NCBI GenBank assembly: GCA_030744625.1
Contig: JASLQF010000065.1
Span: 62,001 to 126,000 of the forward strand
Reading direction: 5' to 3'
Source: Rhodospirillales bacterium
GTDB taxonomy: Bacteria > Pseudomonadota > Alphaproteobacteria > Rhodospirillales > JASLQF01
DNA length: 64,000 nucleotides
The position numbers and the translations under genes are program-made. Each line of letters starts with the position of its first letter. Positions within the stretch are counted from its first letter, which is position 1. The notes under the pieces are model-generated. The model saw only the letters and a list, made by a program, of their open reading frames with translations, did not search any database and was not told where the DNA came from. Below, one piece after another: positions 45,829 to 55,636 of this stretch.

Positions 45829-47859
45829 CTAGACTCTCTGAGCCTGTTCCTCGGCCGTATCGCCGATGTCTTCCACCAAGGCTTCGATTTCCGTTTCCGG
45901 GATGGTCGACATCTCCATCTTGTAGGCCAGGAACCACATCATGCCGACTCCCAGCAGCCAGAAGAGGACCTGCCATGCCCAGATGGAGGGCATGCCGAAG
46001 GTCCAGCCATCGACGCCGGCATTCGGCGCGCCGAAGATGTCGTTGCCGATGACGGCGCCCGGCCCGATGCCGAAGAACATCCACACGATGGTGATGATCC
46101 AGGCGACGGGGACCAGTCCCCGCTTGCCGGGCGACAGGCTGGCGTGTTCTTGCAGGAAGCTGTGATACTTCATGCGATGGGCCAGTTGCTGTTCGTCCTG
46201 GGTCATGATCGAGGCGATAATGCACACGGACGCATTGAGAATCATGCCCCAACCGGCCGAGTGGATGGTCCACGGCCAGCGGCCCCAGAAATCGATACCC
46301 ATGTCGGTGAGGATCCCGATGCCGAACTTCTCGGTGAAGATCACGCCGATGATGCCCGCCAGGAGGCCGTAGGTGGCGCCCTGTCGGGTAATCCACGGGA
46401 TCCAGCACACCGCGGCCAACGGCACCCACATCTGGAAGCCGAAGGCCACCGCCAGTCCGCCCAGCAGCACCAGGGCGTCACGAGAATACGTGGCGACCAG
46501 GAGGGCGGATACGACGATGAAGCCAACACCCATGCGCCCGGCCAGCTTCTGCATGTTGTGCGTTGAAGCCGGGTTCAGATAGCGCTTGTAGAGGTCCCGG
46601 GTCAGGATGCCGCCGGCCGTCGACATGTAGGCCGCGCCCGTCGACTGCATGGCAGCCAAGGCGCAGACGGCCAACAGGCCGATCAGCCACGGAGCCGCAT
46701 CCGTCATCAGGTTCATGTAGTGCGCTACCAGCGAATCGGGCTTCGCCGCGATGGAGCCCGGGAGCACGGTGGATATCGTCAACCCCGCATCCGTCACCGC
46801 CGGGTTGGCGCCCAGGAGATGCGCGCCCATGCCCGTGAAGGCGGTGAAGAAGAAGAGGATGAAGCCGATCCCCAAGGAAGACGCCCACACCTGCTGCGGT
46901 GCGAAGGGCCGGGGGTCGGTGTTGGAGAACGACCACATGGTGAACGCCGGGGCCGACTGAATGCCCATCAGCGCGAACATGTAGGTCAGGCACATGATGC
47001 CCGTCCACAGACCGCCCACCGGCGTTTCCTTGCCGAGGCCAGCCGTGAACTGGATCACGCCCGGGATGGCGAAGTAGGCGTTGTAGTCGCCGCCTCCGTA
47101 TCCCTTGGTGGTCCCCCACTTGCCAACGTCCGAGGCGGCCAGCTTGGCCAACCCATCCTGCAAGGAGTCCCATCCGCCGGCGTAGCTCAGAGCGATCGAT
47201 CCGTAGATGATGATGCCGGCAGCCAGCAGGATGCACTGCAGGGTGTCCACGTAGGCCACCGCCCGGAGGCCACCCGCCGCCACGTAAATGAACACGATGA
47301 TCGACAGAATCCACATGCCGACGTTCTGCGTGAACATGCCGTCCGGGAAGGCGTCCGTCACCGTGATGACGTTGAAGAGATACCCAGAAGCACCCAACTG
47401 CACGCCGAGATAGGGGATCGAGTACAACAACGCCACGATCACCGTCAGGATGCGGATGAGGTCACCCTGGAAATAGGTCCCCAGCATCTCGCCCGGTGTC
47501 ACGAAGCCGAAGCGTTTGCCCAGCATCCACTGGCGCTTCAGGAAGATCACCCCGGTGAACGGGATGGTGATGGTATAGAACGACGCGTAGGCGTATTGGA
47601 ATCCGTCGCGGTACACCAGCCCCGGGTGTCCCATGAAGGTCCAGCCCGAGAACGACGTTGCCGTTGCGGCCAACACGAATACCCACAATGACAAACGACG
47701 GCCAGCGATGAAGTAGTCACTGGCCGTTTTGGCCATCAGGGCACTGCGCCAGCCCCAATAGATACAGTAAGCCCAATAGAGCAGCACGAATAAGAAAAGC
47801 CAGACTATTTTTGCTTCCAAGGTCAGGTACTCCCTTTTCTGCCGGTCCCCTTTAGACAC
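45829..47859 (-). CDS. Sodium:solute symporter (SSS) family transporter
   Basis: 676 aa polytopic; YFIAGRRLSLWVFVLAATATSFSGWTFMGHPG, GGLRAVAYVDTLQCILLAAG. Confidence 0.93.
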   Translation of the reverse strand: MSKGDRQKREYLTLEAKIVWLFLFVLLYWAYCIYWGWRSALMAKTASDYFIAGRRLSLWVFVLAATATSFSGWTFMGHPGLVYRDGFQYAYASFYTITIPFTGVIFLKRQWMLGKRFGFVTPGEMLGTYFQGDLIRILTVIVALLYSIPYLGVQLGASGYLFNVITVTDAFPDGMFTQNVGMWILSIIVFIYVAAGGLRAVAYVDTLQCILLAAGIIIYGSIALSYAGGWDSLQDGLAKLAASDVGKWGTTKGYGGGDYNAYFAIPGVIQFTAGLGKETPVGGLWTGIMCLTYMFALMGIQSAPAFTMWSFSNTDPRPFAPQQVWASSLGIGFILFFFTAFTGMGAHLLGANPAVTDAGLTISTVLPGSIAAKPDSLVAHYMNLMTDAAPWLIGLLAVCALAAMQSTGAAYMSTAGGILTRDLYKRYLNPASTHNMQKLAGRMGVGFIVVSALLVATYSRDALVLLGGLAVAFGFQMWVPLAAVCWIPWITRQGATYGLLAGIIGVIFTEKFGIGILTDMGIDFWGRWPWTIHSAGWGMILNASVCIIASIMTQDEQQLAHRMKYHSFLQEHASLSPGKRGLVPVAWIITIVWMFFGIGPGAVIGNDIFGAPNAGVDGWTFGMPSIWAWQVLFWLLGVGMMWFLAYKMEMSTIPETEIEALVEDIGDTAEEQAQRV

Positions 47860-48460
47860 TTGCGGAGACGAGTCCCGCCATCACGAAAACTCGGCCGGAC
47901 ACGCAAACCCAACGACCGGCGCCCTTCGTTCGGTTGCCGCCGCCGGGTCTCGAAGTTCGAGGTCAATCTAATGAAAGCCGATCTCCCCCACTTCCCTCCA
48001 CACACCCCTCGTTCCGATCGACAAGCGGATCGAAGCCGATAGGGCCGTCTGAAAAAGAGAGAGTTCCCCCTCTCCCCTAGTGCGCGAATGCTTCCCAGCG
48101 TGCTTGTCGCTATTATTGTCCGGCACCGCAGGGACCTTTAACCACGGTGCCGGAATTGGCTATTCCATATCATTTTCAGCCGGCGCGCACAATAGCCGAT
48201 AAAATGCCAAAATGACCGCTACGAATCGGATTAATATATTGAAGTCATTGGGTAAAGATTTTGCGAGACGGCCGTTTTCCGGCGGTTATGTGCTTGAAAG
48301 CATTCGGATTCGGTGCTTTTGTCCGGCATCGCGGCACGCTCCGAATACTCGACGTTTGCGGGACATCCGCCTGGGGTTCCCGTGAATTCTCACGAATTCT
48401 TGACGACGCGGCGGGCCGCTTGACAATGGATCACGGTGCCGCGCAAGGGGTGGGGGTCCG

Positions 48461-49930
48461 GTGCAGTCTCAAACGGCGATATTCAGCAAACTGGTCAAGG
48501 ATTTCATGCGTCGGGTGCCCCTGGCGGTAGAGACCGGCGTCCCCTGCGCGCGGCTGATCGAGCGCCTCGCCGCGGAAGACGCCTCCAGCGCCACGGTGAC
48601 GGACGGCCAGGGACGGCCGCTCGGCATTATCACCGAACAGGACATAACCCGGCGCGTCGCGTTGCGGGCACTTCCGGAGACGCCGGTGGAAGACGTCATG
48701 ACGGCGCCGGTGATGACCATCCCCGCCGACGAATACCTTTACTTCGCCATCGCGCGCATGCGCCGCCACGGCCTTCGCCACATGCCGGTGGTGGACGCCG
48801 GCGGCGGGCTCGTCGGGATGCTGGACCTGCACGACGCGCTGGCCGTCGCGGCGGAGCGCCTGGTCGGCCAGATCGACATTCTCACCCGCGACGACAGCCT
48901 CGACGGCCTCAAGCAGATCAAGGCGGCGCAGGTCGAGTTGGCCGCCCAGCTTCTCGAAGACAACCTGCCGGCGCCCGAAATCCAGGCCCTGCTCACCCAC
49001 GTCAATCGCGACATTTACCGTCGCCTTGTCGACCTCTCTCTCTTGGCCATGGAGGCGGAAGGACATGGGCCGCCGCCGGTGGGATTCTGTGTCGTCGTCA
49101 TGGGATCGGGCGGGCGTGGGGAAAATTTCCTGTACCCCGACCAGGACAACGGTTTCATCCTCGGCGATTACCCCGACGACCGGCATACGGAGATCGATTC
49201 CTGGTTCATCGAGCTGGCCGAGCGCCTGACCGGCGACCTCGACGCCGTCGGCATACCGTTGTGTCACGGGCATGTGATGGCGACCAATCCGCTGTGGCGC
49301 AAGACCCTGACCCAATGGAAGGAGCAGATCGCCCTGTGGAGCCGCAAGCGCAATCCGACGGCACTCAGACTGTGCGACATCTTCTTCGATTTCCGCAGCG
49401 CCTGGGGCGACGCGGCGATGGCCGAGGAGCTGCGCGCCGTGGTCACCCGCGTCACCAGTGCCAACCCGGTGTTCCTGCGGGACATGTACGCCGACGACGC
49501 CGAGCACGGAGTAGCGCTGGGATTTTTCAGGCGCTTCATCACCGAGCGCAAGGACAAGGAACACAAGGGCAAGATCAACCTCAAGCACACCGGGACCCTG
49601 CCTCTTGTGGAATCGGTGCGCCTGCTGGCCCTCTCCGAGGGCGTCGAGAATTTATCGACCCTTGGGCGCATGCGTGTCCTGCACGAGAGCGGATTTCTCG
49701 GCGTCGACGAGTACGACTACCTGTTCGGCGCCTATACCTTGATCACCCGGCTCTTGCTGCGCCAGCAGGTCGCCGACTTCAAGGCCGGAGTCCCGGTGTC
49801 GAACTATGTCGATCCCAAATTCCTGACCGAGCGCGAGCGCGACATGCTGGTCGATTCCTTCAAGGCCATCCGCGCCCTGAGGGGCCGCGTCAAGGACGAG
49901 TTCTCGGTCGAGGTCCTCGGCACTCCATGA
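48461..49930 (+). CDS. CBS-pair / DUF294 putative nucleotidyltransferase
   Basis: CBS-type segments; VVMGSGGRGENFLYPDQDNGFIL nucleotidyltransferase motif; start GTG/ATG near 48461. Confidence 0.9.
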   Translation: MQSQTAIFSKLVKDFMRRVPLAVETGVPCARLIERLAAEDASSATVTDGQGRPLGIITEQDITRRVALRALPETPVEDVMTAPVMTIPADEYLYFAIARMRRHGLRHMPVVDAGGGLVGMLDLHDALAVAAERLVGQIDILTRDDSLDGLKQIKAAQVELAAQLLEDNLPAPEIQALLTHVNRDIYRRLVDLSLLAMEAEGHGPPPVGFCVVVMGSGGRGENFLYPDQDNGFILGDYPDDRHTEIDSWFIELAERLTGDLDAVGIPLCHGHVMATNPLWRKTLTQWKEQIALWSRKRNPTALRLCDIFFDFRSAWGDAAMAEELRAVVTRVTSANPVFLRDMYADDAEHGVALGFFRRFITERKDKEHKGKINLKHTGTLPLVESVRLLALSEGVENLSTLGRMRVLHESGFLGVDEYDYLFGAYTLITRLLLRQQVADFKAGVPVSNYVDPKFLTERERDMLVDSFKAIRALRGRVKDEFSVEVLGTP

Positions 49931-49949
49931 TCCGCTTCCGCGCCGGGGC

Positions 49950-50879
49950 CTAGAAGCGTTCCTGCATCTTGCGGATTTCGACCATGTTCTTGGAGATGGC
50001 GTGCGCCTTGTAGAGGCTGTCGATGCCGCGCGCCTGCAGCATGTCGAGCATGCGCAAGAAGACGCCGGCGGTGGCCAGCGCGTCGCCGATGGCGGTGTGG
50101 CGCCCCTCCACCTCGACATCATAGCGATCGGTGATGGCATCCAGGGTGTGTTCCGGCGTGTGGCTGTCGAGGAACACGGAAAGGAGCAGGGTATCGAGCA
50201 CGACATGGTCGAAAGTGACGCCGCATTGCGCTTCCTTGAGGCTCAGGAATTTCATGTCGAAGGCGGCGTTGTGGGCGACCAGCACGGCGTCGCCGATGAA
50301 TTCTTGGAAGCCGGGCAGCGCTTCGCAAATGGGCGGTGCTTCGGCGACCATATCGTCGGTAATGCCGTGAAATCGGATCGAGGCCCGCGGGATGTGGCGG
50401 CCCGGATTGACGAGGACGGAATAGGCGTCGTCCTTGAGGATGCGGCCGTCTTCTATGCGCACCCCGGCGATGGAAATGATCTCGTCTCCCCGGGACGGCC
50501 GGAGGCCGGTGGTCTCCGTGTCGAAGACCACATAATTCAGGGATTTAAGGCTGCGCCCCTCGAACTCATGCAGGTGCATGGGCTGATTTAAAAAGTCGAA
50601 GTCGTAGAACTCGGGCCGCGGCGGAAGGCTCCGGTCGAAGTGCTGGCGGGCGGTAAGCGTGCGGTCGATCACCCCCCAGGCGGCGGCCACGGCAACGGCG
50701 GCGGCGGCGATGGCGAGCCCGAGCATCCACGGCAATTGCCGCGCCGCTTCGGCGGCGCTCCCCGACAATACGCCGGCGAGAAGCCAGCCGAGGACGCCCA
50801 GGACCGCCGCCACGGCGAGGGCGAGCAGGGCCAGGGTCAGGCGGACGACGGCGCGGGTGCTCAGGGTCTTGACGCGCAT
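49950..50879 (-). CDS. DnaQ-like 3'-5' exonuclease with N-terminal TM region
   Basis: YVVFDTETTGLRPSRGDEIISIAGVRI ExoI, VAHNAAFDMKFL, HTAIGDALATAGVFLRML. Confidence 0.9.
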   Translation of the reverse strand: MRVKTLSTRAVVRLTLALLALAVAAVLGVLGWLLAGVLSGSAAEAARQLPWMLGLAIAAAAVAVAAAWGVIDRTLTARQHFDRSLPPRPEFYDFDFLNQPMHLHEFEGRSLKSLNYVVFDTETTGLRPSRGDEIISIAGVRIEDGRILKDDAYSVLVNPGRHIPRASIRFHGITDDMVAEAPPICEALPGFQEFIGDAVLVAHNAAFDMKFLSLKEAQCGVTFDHVVLDTLLLSVFLDSHTPEHTLDAITDRYDVEVEGRHTAIGDALATAGVFLRMLDMLQARGIDSLYKAHAISKNMVEIRKMQERF

Positions 50880-51066
50880 GCGTTCTTCCTTGCCAAAACG
50901 TCCCCATACGCTCCCCTGCCGCCCGTGAAAGGGAGCCACGGGGATTGAGCATCGGCGGGCGTGCCCGGCCATCGTACCATGGCGTGCCGCCGGGTTTCAC
51001 GCCCCGGTGCCGTGGGGCGGTCACGGCCGCGTTGCGGACGCTCCGGCCTTTGCGCTACAAAGCCTT

Positions 51067-51084
51067 CTGATCCAGGACACTAGC
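51067..51084. repeat. 18-bp repeat CTGATCCAGGACACTAGC, copy 2
   Basis: Exact match to 36607..36624; just upstream of ettA. Confidence 0.6.
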
Positions 51085-51110
51085 ACCGCCGCCCTTTACC
51101 GGAGACGACC

Positions 51111-52793
51111 ATGGCCTCCTATCAATACGTCTATGTCATGCAGGGCCTCACCAAGGTCTTTCCCGGAAGGCGTGAGATCCTCAAGGGCATATCGCTTTCG
51201 TTCCTGCCCAACGTCAAGATCGGCGTGCTTGGCGTCAACGGCGCCGGCAAGACCACGCTGTTGCGGATCATGGCCGGGCTCGATGGGGACTTCGGCGGCG
51301 AGGCGCGGGCCGCCGACGGCGTCGACGCGGGATTCCTGCCCCAGGAGCCCGAGCTCGATCCCTCCAAGGACGTGGAGGGAAACATCATGGAGGGACTGGG
51401 CGAGACGAAGACGCTTCTCGACCGCTTCGAGGAGATCAGCGCGCGCTTCGCCGAGCCCATGGACGACGACGAGATGAACGCGCTCCTGGCCGAACAGGGA
51501 GAGGTGCAGGAAAAGATCGACGCGGCCAACGGTTGGGAGCTGGAGCGCACCATCGAGATTGCCATGGACGCGCTGCGCTGTCCGCCGGGGGACGCCGATG
51601 TGACCACGATCTCGGGTGGCGAGCGTCGCCGCGTCGCCCTCTGCCGGCTCCTGCTGCGGCGTCCCGACCTCCTCCTTTTGGACGAGCCCACCAACCACCT
51701 GGACGCCGAATCGGTGGCCTGGCTGGAACGGTTTCTCGCCGATTACGAGGGCACCGTGATGATCGTCACCCACGACCGCTACTTCCTCGACAACGTGACC
51801 GGGTGGATCCTGGAGCTCGACCGCGGCAGCGGCATTCCCTACGAGGGCAACTACTCTTCCTGGCTCGAACAGAAGCAAAAGCGCCTGCAGCACGAGGAAA
51901 AGCAGGAATCGTCGCGCCAGCGCACCCTGAAGAGCGAGCTGGAATGGATACGTTCCTCGCCGCGTGCCCGCCAGGCCAAGGGCAAGGCCCGCATCACGGC
52001 ATACGAGAATCTCTTCGCCGAGGCCGCCGAGCGCCAAGTTGGCCGCGCCCAGATCACCATTCCGCCGGGACCCAGGCTCGGCGATCTGGTGATCGAGGCC
52101 AAGGGCCTCAGCAAGGGATACGGCGAGCGGCTGCTTATCGAGGACCTCGATTTCCGCCTGCCGCCGGGCGGCATCGTCGGCGTTATCGGACCCAACGGCG
52201 CCGGCAAGACGACGCTGTTCCGCATGATCACCGGCGAGGAGAAGCCGGACGGCGGAACCTTGCGCATCGGCGAGACGGTGGAACTCGGCTACATCGATCA
52301 GTCGCGCCACTCGCTGGATGCCGCCAAGACCGTGTGGGAGGAGATCACCGGCGGCCTCGACGAGGTGCAACTGGGCAAGCGCACCATGCAAAGCCGCGCC
52401 TACGTCGCCCAGTTCAACTTCAAGGGCGGCGACCAGCAGGCCAAGGTGGGGCAGCTTTCGGGCGGCGAACGCAACCGGGTGCACCTGGCCAAGATGCTGA
52501 AATCGGGCGCCAACGTGCTGCTCCTCGACGAACCCACCAACGACCTCGACGTGGAGACCCTGCGCGCCCTCGAGGAAGGACTGACGGAATTCGCCGGCTG
52601 CGCCATGGTGATCAGCCACGACCGCTGGTTCCTGGACCGTATCGCCACCCACATGATCGCCTTCGAGGGCGACAGTCAGGTGGTGTGGTTCGAGGGCAAC
52701 TACGCCGATTACGAGGCCGACCGCCACCGCCGGCTCGGCGCCGAGGCCGACCAGCCGCACCGTATCAAATACAAGCCCCTGAAGCGGGCGTGA
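51111..52793 (+). CDS. ettA: Energy-dependent translational throttle protein EttA (ABC-F ATPase)
   Basis: Two ABC domains ([47 protein letters not shown]); 560 aa. Confidence 0.95.
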   Translation: MASYQYVYVMQGLTKVFPGRREILKGISLSFLPNVKIGVLGVNGAGKTTLLRIMAGLDGDFGGEARAADGVDAGFLPQEPELDPSKDVEGNIMEGLGETKTLLDRFEEISARFAEPMDDDEMNALLAEQGEVQEKIDAANGWELERTIEIAMDALRCPPGDADVTTISGGERRRVALCRLLLRRPDLLLLDEPTNHLDAESVAWLERFLADYEGTVMIVTHDRYFLDNVTGWILELDRGSGIPYEGNYSSWLEQKQKRLQHEEKQESSRQRTLKSELEWIRSSPRARQAKGKARITAYENLFAEAAERQVGRAQITIPPGPRLGDLVIEAKGLSKGYGERLLIEDLDFRLPPGGIVGVIGPNGAGKTTLFRMITGEEKPDGGTLRIGETVELGYIDQSRHSLDAAKTVWEEITGGLDEVQLGKRTMQSRAYVAQFNFKGGDQQAKVGQLSGGERNRVHLAKMLKSGANVLLLDEPTNDLDVETLRALEEGLTEFAGCAMVISHDRWFLDRIATHMIAFEGDSQVVWFEGNYADYEADRHRRLGAEADQPHRIKYKPLKRA

Positions 52794-52811
52794 GGCGTCC
52801 GGGGAGCGCGG

Positions 52812-53444
52812 CTAAAGCGTCTTCTTGAGGCTTTCGGTCTTCTTGCGCAGCACGTCGATGAGGCCGGCGACCTTGCCGCCGTTACGCCGGATGATGGAGC
52901 CGAAGTCGGAGCGCAGCGTCGTGCTCATGCTGGTCCCCTCGACGATCACGTCGACGATCTTGTGGGTCTGGTCCTTGACGCCGACCCGCCAATCGACGCG
53001 GATCGGCGGCCCGCCCGCCGGGCGGATGATCTCGGAAAAGACGATGACGGCGCCGTCGCCCGTCGGCACGGTCTTGGTGATGGTCAGCCTTTCGCCGGCG
53101 TACTCCGTAAAGCGGTCCACGTAGGAAGCCACCATCAGGTCCTCGAAGAGCGCCAGATACTCGTCGCGCTGGCGCGCCGTCGCCTTGCGCCAATAGCGGC
53201 CCAATATCCATCGCCCGATGCCGGCGACCGCGAAATTCTCGTTGAACAGATGGCGGAACCGCTCGATGCGCTCGCGGCGCGGGACCTCCTGCTTGGTCAG
53301 GGCCTGGATCGCCTTGTCGGCGAGGGATTCGATGAACTTTCGCGCCGCTTCCTCGATCCCTGCCGCCTGCCCCGCGACGGGACCCGCGAAAAACAACGTG
53401 GCCGAAGCCAAGGCCCCGGCGAGAAAGCTTCGGCGATCAGACAT
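52812..53444 (-). CDS. MlaC/Ttg2D-family phospholipid-binding periplasmic protein
   Basis: MSDRRSFLAGALASATLFFAGPVAGQA signal; NENFAVAGIGRWILGRYWRKAT, VDWRVGVKDQTHKIVDVIVEGTSM. Confidence 0.9.
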   Translation of the reverse strand: MSDRRSFLAGALASATLFFAGPVAGQAAGIEEAARKFIESLADKAIQALTKQEVPRRERIERFRHLFNENFAVAGIGRWILGRYWRKATARQRDEYLALFEDLMVASYVDRFTEYAGERLTITKTVPTGDGAVIVFSEIIRPAGGPPIRVDWRVGVKDQTHKIVDVIVEGTSMSTTLRSDFGSIIRRNGGKVAGLIDVLRKKTESLKKTL

Positions 53445-53446
53445 TG

Positions 53447-54277
53447 TCACTCGTCCCGCGACGCCTCCTCGCCGTCCCATGGAGTCGGGGAGATCGAGTT
53501 CTTGCTGAGGCCCGGCGCCGGCATATTGGCCGAGCCCTTGCCCTGGTTGATTTCGTCGGCCCGGCGCTGGCGGTAGAGGCTGCGGATGGCGGCGTAGAAA
53601 TCGAGGGACGATTCCTCCATATCCTGCAGGGCGTCATAGTGGCGGGCCCGCTGATCGACGGCGCGCAGGCCGGTGCGCGCGAAGATGAATTCGTCGCGGT
53701 TGGTGTTGGCGAGCCACAGGTTCAAGGGGTCGAGCAGAAAATCGACCGCCAAGCCGACGGCGTCGCGCGGGTTGGAAGGGCCGAGGATGGGCAACATCAC
53801 GTAGGGCCCTTCGGGCATCCCCCACTTGGCGAGGGTCTGGCCGAAATCCTCGTTATGGTATTCGAGATCCCACTTCGCCGCCTGGTCGTGGAGGCCGCCA
53901 ATACCGATCGTCGAATTGATCACGAAGCGCAGGAGGGTGGTGCCGGCGCGCTTGAACTCACCCTGCAGCACGTCGTTAAAGAATATGATGGGCGAGCGCA
54001 GGTTGTTGAGCAGGCTGTTGATGGAACTCTGCACGAAGTCGGGCAGGTATTCTTTGTAGGCAAACGCGATGGGCTTGAGGATCACCTTGTCGAGGGCGAG
54101 GTTGATTTCGAAGAAGGCCCGATTGGTGGGCTCGGCCGGATCGTTGACCTCCTCGTACTCGGCGACGGCATCGGCGTCTTTCGGATCCGGTGCCGCGGCG
54201 CAACCGGCCAACATAAAGGCCACAATCAGGGTGGCGCCCAGCCGGGAAAGGGTCGCTACGGTGGGAAAGGCTGTCAT
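53447..54277 (-). CDS. mlaA: MlaA/VacJ-family lipoprotein
   Basis: Lipobox FMLAGCAAAP; NDPAEPTNRAFFEINLALDKVILKPIAFAYKEYLP. Confidence 0.93.
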   Translation of the reverse strand: MTAFPTVATLSRLGATLIVAFMLAGCAAAPDPKDADAVAEYEEVNDPAEPTNRAFFEINLALDKVILKPIAFAYKEYLPDFVQSSINSLLNNLRSPIIFFNDVLQGEFKRAGTTLLRFVINSTIGIGGLHDQAAKWDLEYHNEDFGQTLAKWGMPEGPYVMLPILGPSNPRDAVGLAVDFLLDPLNLWLANTNRDEFIFARTGLRAVDQRARHYDALQDMEESSLDFYAAIRSLYRQRRADEINQGKGSANMPAPGLSKNSISPTPWDGEEASRDE

Positions 54278-54513
54278 ATGAATGGCCAGACTTTCTCTTT
54301 TCACGCTCCCGGGCGCTCAAGCCGCTCCGGGAGCCACACCCCAAAAACACTACGCATTGAGCCTGAAAAGCAATTACCACACAATATGTAGCAACACCAT
54401 CCTACAAGCCCAAAACCGCACCGGCACCGTCACCGACCGGACAGCCTCTTTATGTCAGGTAGCATGCCCTCCACCAAAAAACCAGTGGAGTCGGTCACGG
54501 ATGGTGCGGGAGG

Positions 54514-54552
54514 GGCCAAGGATGTTGCAAAATTGCAACATCCGCCTTGGCC
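54514..54552. other. Strong intergenic hairpin / operator-like palindrome
   Basis: GGCCAAGGATGTTGCAA-AA-TTGCAACAT-CCG-CCTTGGCC; 17 paired bp with one 3-nt bulge; no U-tract. Confidence 0.7.
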
Positions 54553-54598
54553 TGTCGCCTGGTGCCGTGGAAAACCGTGGACAGCACATTTAAATTAT

Positions 54599-54618
54599 AT
54601 ATAAAGACATCTTTATAT
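54599..54618. promoter_or_regulatory. Candidate SamR/SahR-type operator ATATAAAGA-CA-TCTTTATAT
   Basis: Perfect 9-bp inverted repeat 18 bp before the ArsR-MT start codon. Confidence 0.75.
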
Positions 54619-54636
54619 CGTTAACTCTGTTGATCC

Positions 54637-55635
54637 ATGTACGATTCAGAACGTCAAACCAGGACCGTCGAGACCGTGCTGGCGGCCTTGCGCGCGGCGG
54701 CCGAGCCGACGCGCCTGCGCATTCTGTCGCTGTGCGCCGGCGGCGAGCTTACGGTGAGCGAACTGGTGCGCATTCTGGGGCAGAGCCAGCCTCGGGTCTC
54801 GCGCCACCTCAAGCTTCTTGTCGGCGCCGGTTTGCTCGATCGCGTCCGGGAAGGCAGTTGGGTCTTCCATCGCCTCGCCCACGACGACCCCGGGGGCGCC
54901 ATGGCGCGCCAATTGATCGCGCTCCTGCCCGACGGCGCCGCGGCGGCGCCCCTGGACATGGACCGCCTTGCCGAGGTCAAGCACGAACGCGCCGAGGCGG
55001 CGGCCGCCTATTTCCGCCGCAACGCGGCGCGCTGGGACGACGTGCGTTCTCTCTACGTCGAGGAGGTGGTGGTGGAGGCGGTGTTGCGCCGCCTGTTGCC
55101 ACGCCGCGGAGTGCGCGACCTTCTGGATATCGGCACCGGCACGGGGCGCATGCTCGAGGTGTTCGCGTCCCGGGCCGGTCGCGTCCAGGGCATCGACTTG
55201 TCGCCCGCGATGTTGGCCGTCGCCCGCACCAACATGGAGCGAGCCGGCATCGCCAACGGCCAGGTGCGCAAGGCCGATATGTATCGGCTTCCGTTCGCTT
55301 CGGAATCCTTTGACGCCGCGACCATCCACCAGGTTCTTCACTTCGCCGACGACCCGGGCAAGGCCATCGCCGAGGCCGCACGCGTGCTGCGCCCGTCGGC
55401 GCGGTTGCTGGTCGCCGACTTCGCGCCCCACGACCTCGAGTTCCTGCGCGACGAGCACGAACATCGCCGTCTCGGTTTCAGCGATTCAGAAGTAGCGGCG
55501 TGGTTCAAGAGTGCCCATCTCAAGGTCAAGGATACCGTTCACCTGCCGGGCGATCCCTTGACGGTGACCGTGTGGATGGGCGTAAAGCCCGGGCGCCGTG
55601 CCGCCGCCGGGCGCCGGCAGGCCGGGAAGAATTGA
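54637..55635 (+). CDS. ArsR-family regulator fused to SAM-dependent methyltransferase domain
   Basis: AAEPTRLRILSLCAGGELTVSELVRILGQSQPRVSRHLKLLVGAGLL; LLDIGTGTGRMLEVFASRAGRVQGIDLSPAML. Confidence 0.94.
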   Translation: MYDSERQTRTVETVLAALRAAAEPTRLRILSLCAGGELTVSELVRILGQSQPRVSRHLKLLVGAGLLDRVREGSWVFHRLAHDDPGGAMARQLIALLPDGAAAAPLDMDRLAEVKHERAEAAAAYFRRNAARWDDVRSLYVEEVVVEAVLRRLLPRRGVRDLLDIGTGTGRMLEVFASRAGRVQGIDLSPAMLAVARTNMERAGIANGQVRKADMYRLPFASESFDAATIHQVLHFADDPGKAIAEAARVLRPSARLLVADFAPHDLEFLRDEHEHRRLGFSDSEVAAWFKSAHLKVKDTVHLPGDPLTVTVWMGVKPGRRAAAGRRQAGKN

Positions 55636-55636
55636 T

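Noticed and set aside
48436-49953. 505-aa plus-strand ORF overlapping the CBS-DUF294 gene
   Set aside because: Alternate frame; Arg/Pro/Gly-rich with no motifs, whereas the 48461 frame has CBS and nucleotidyltransferase motifs.
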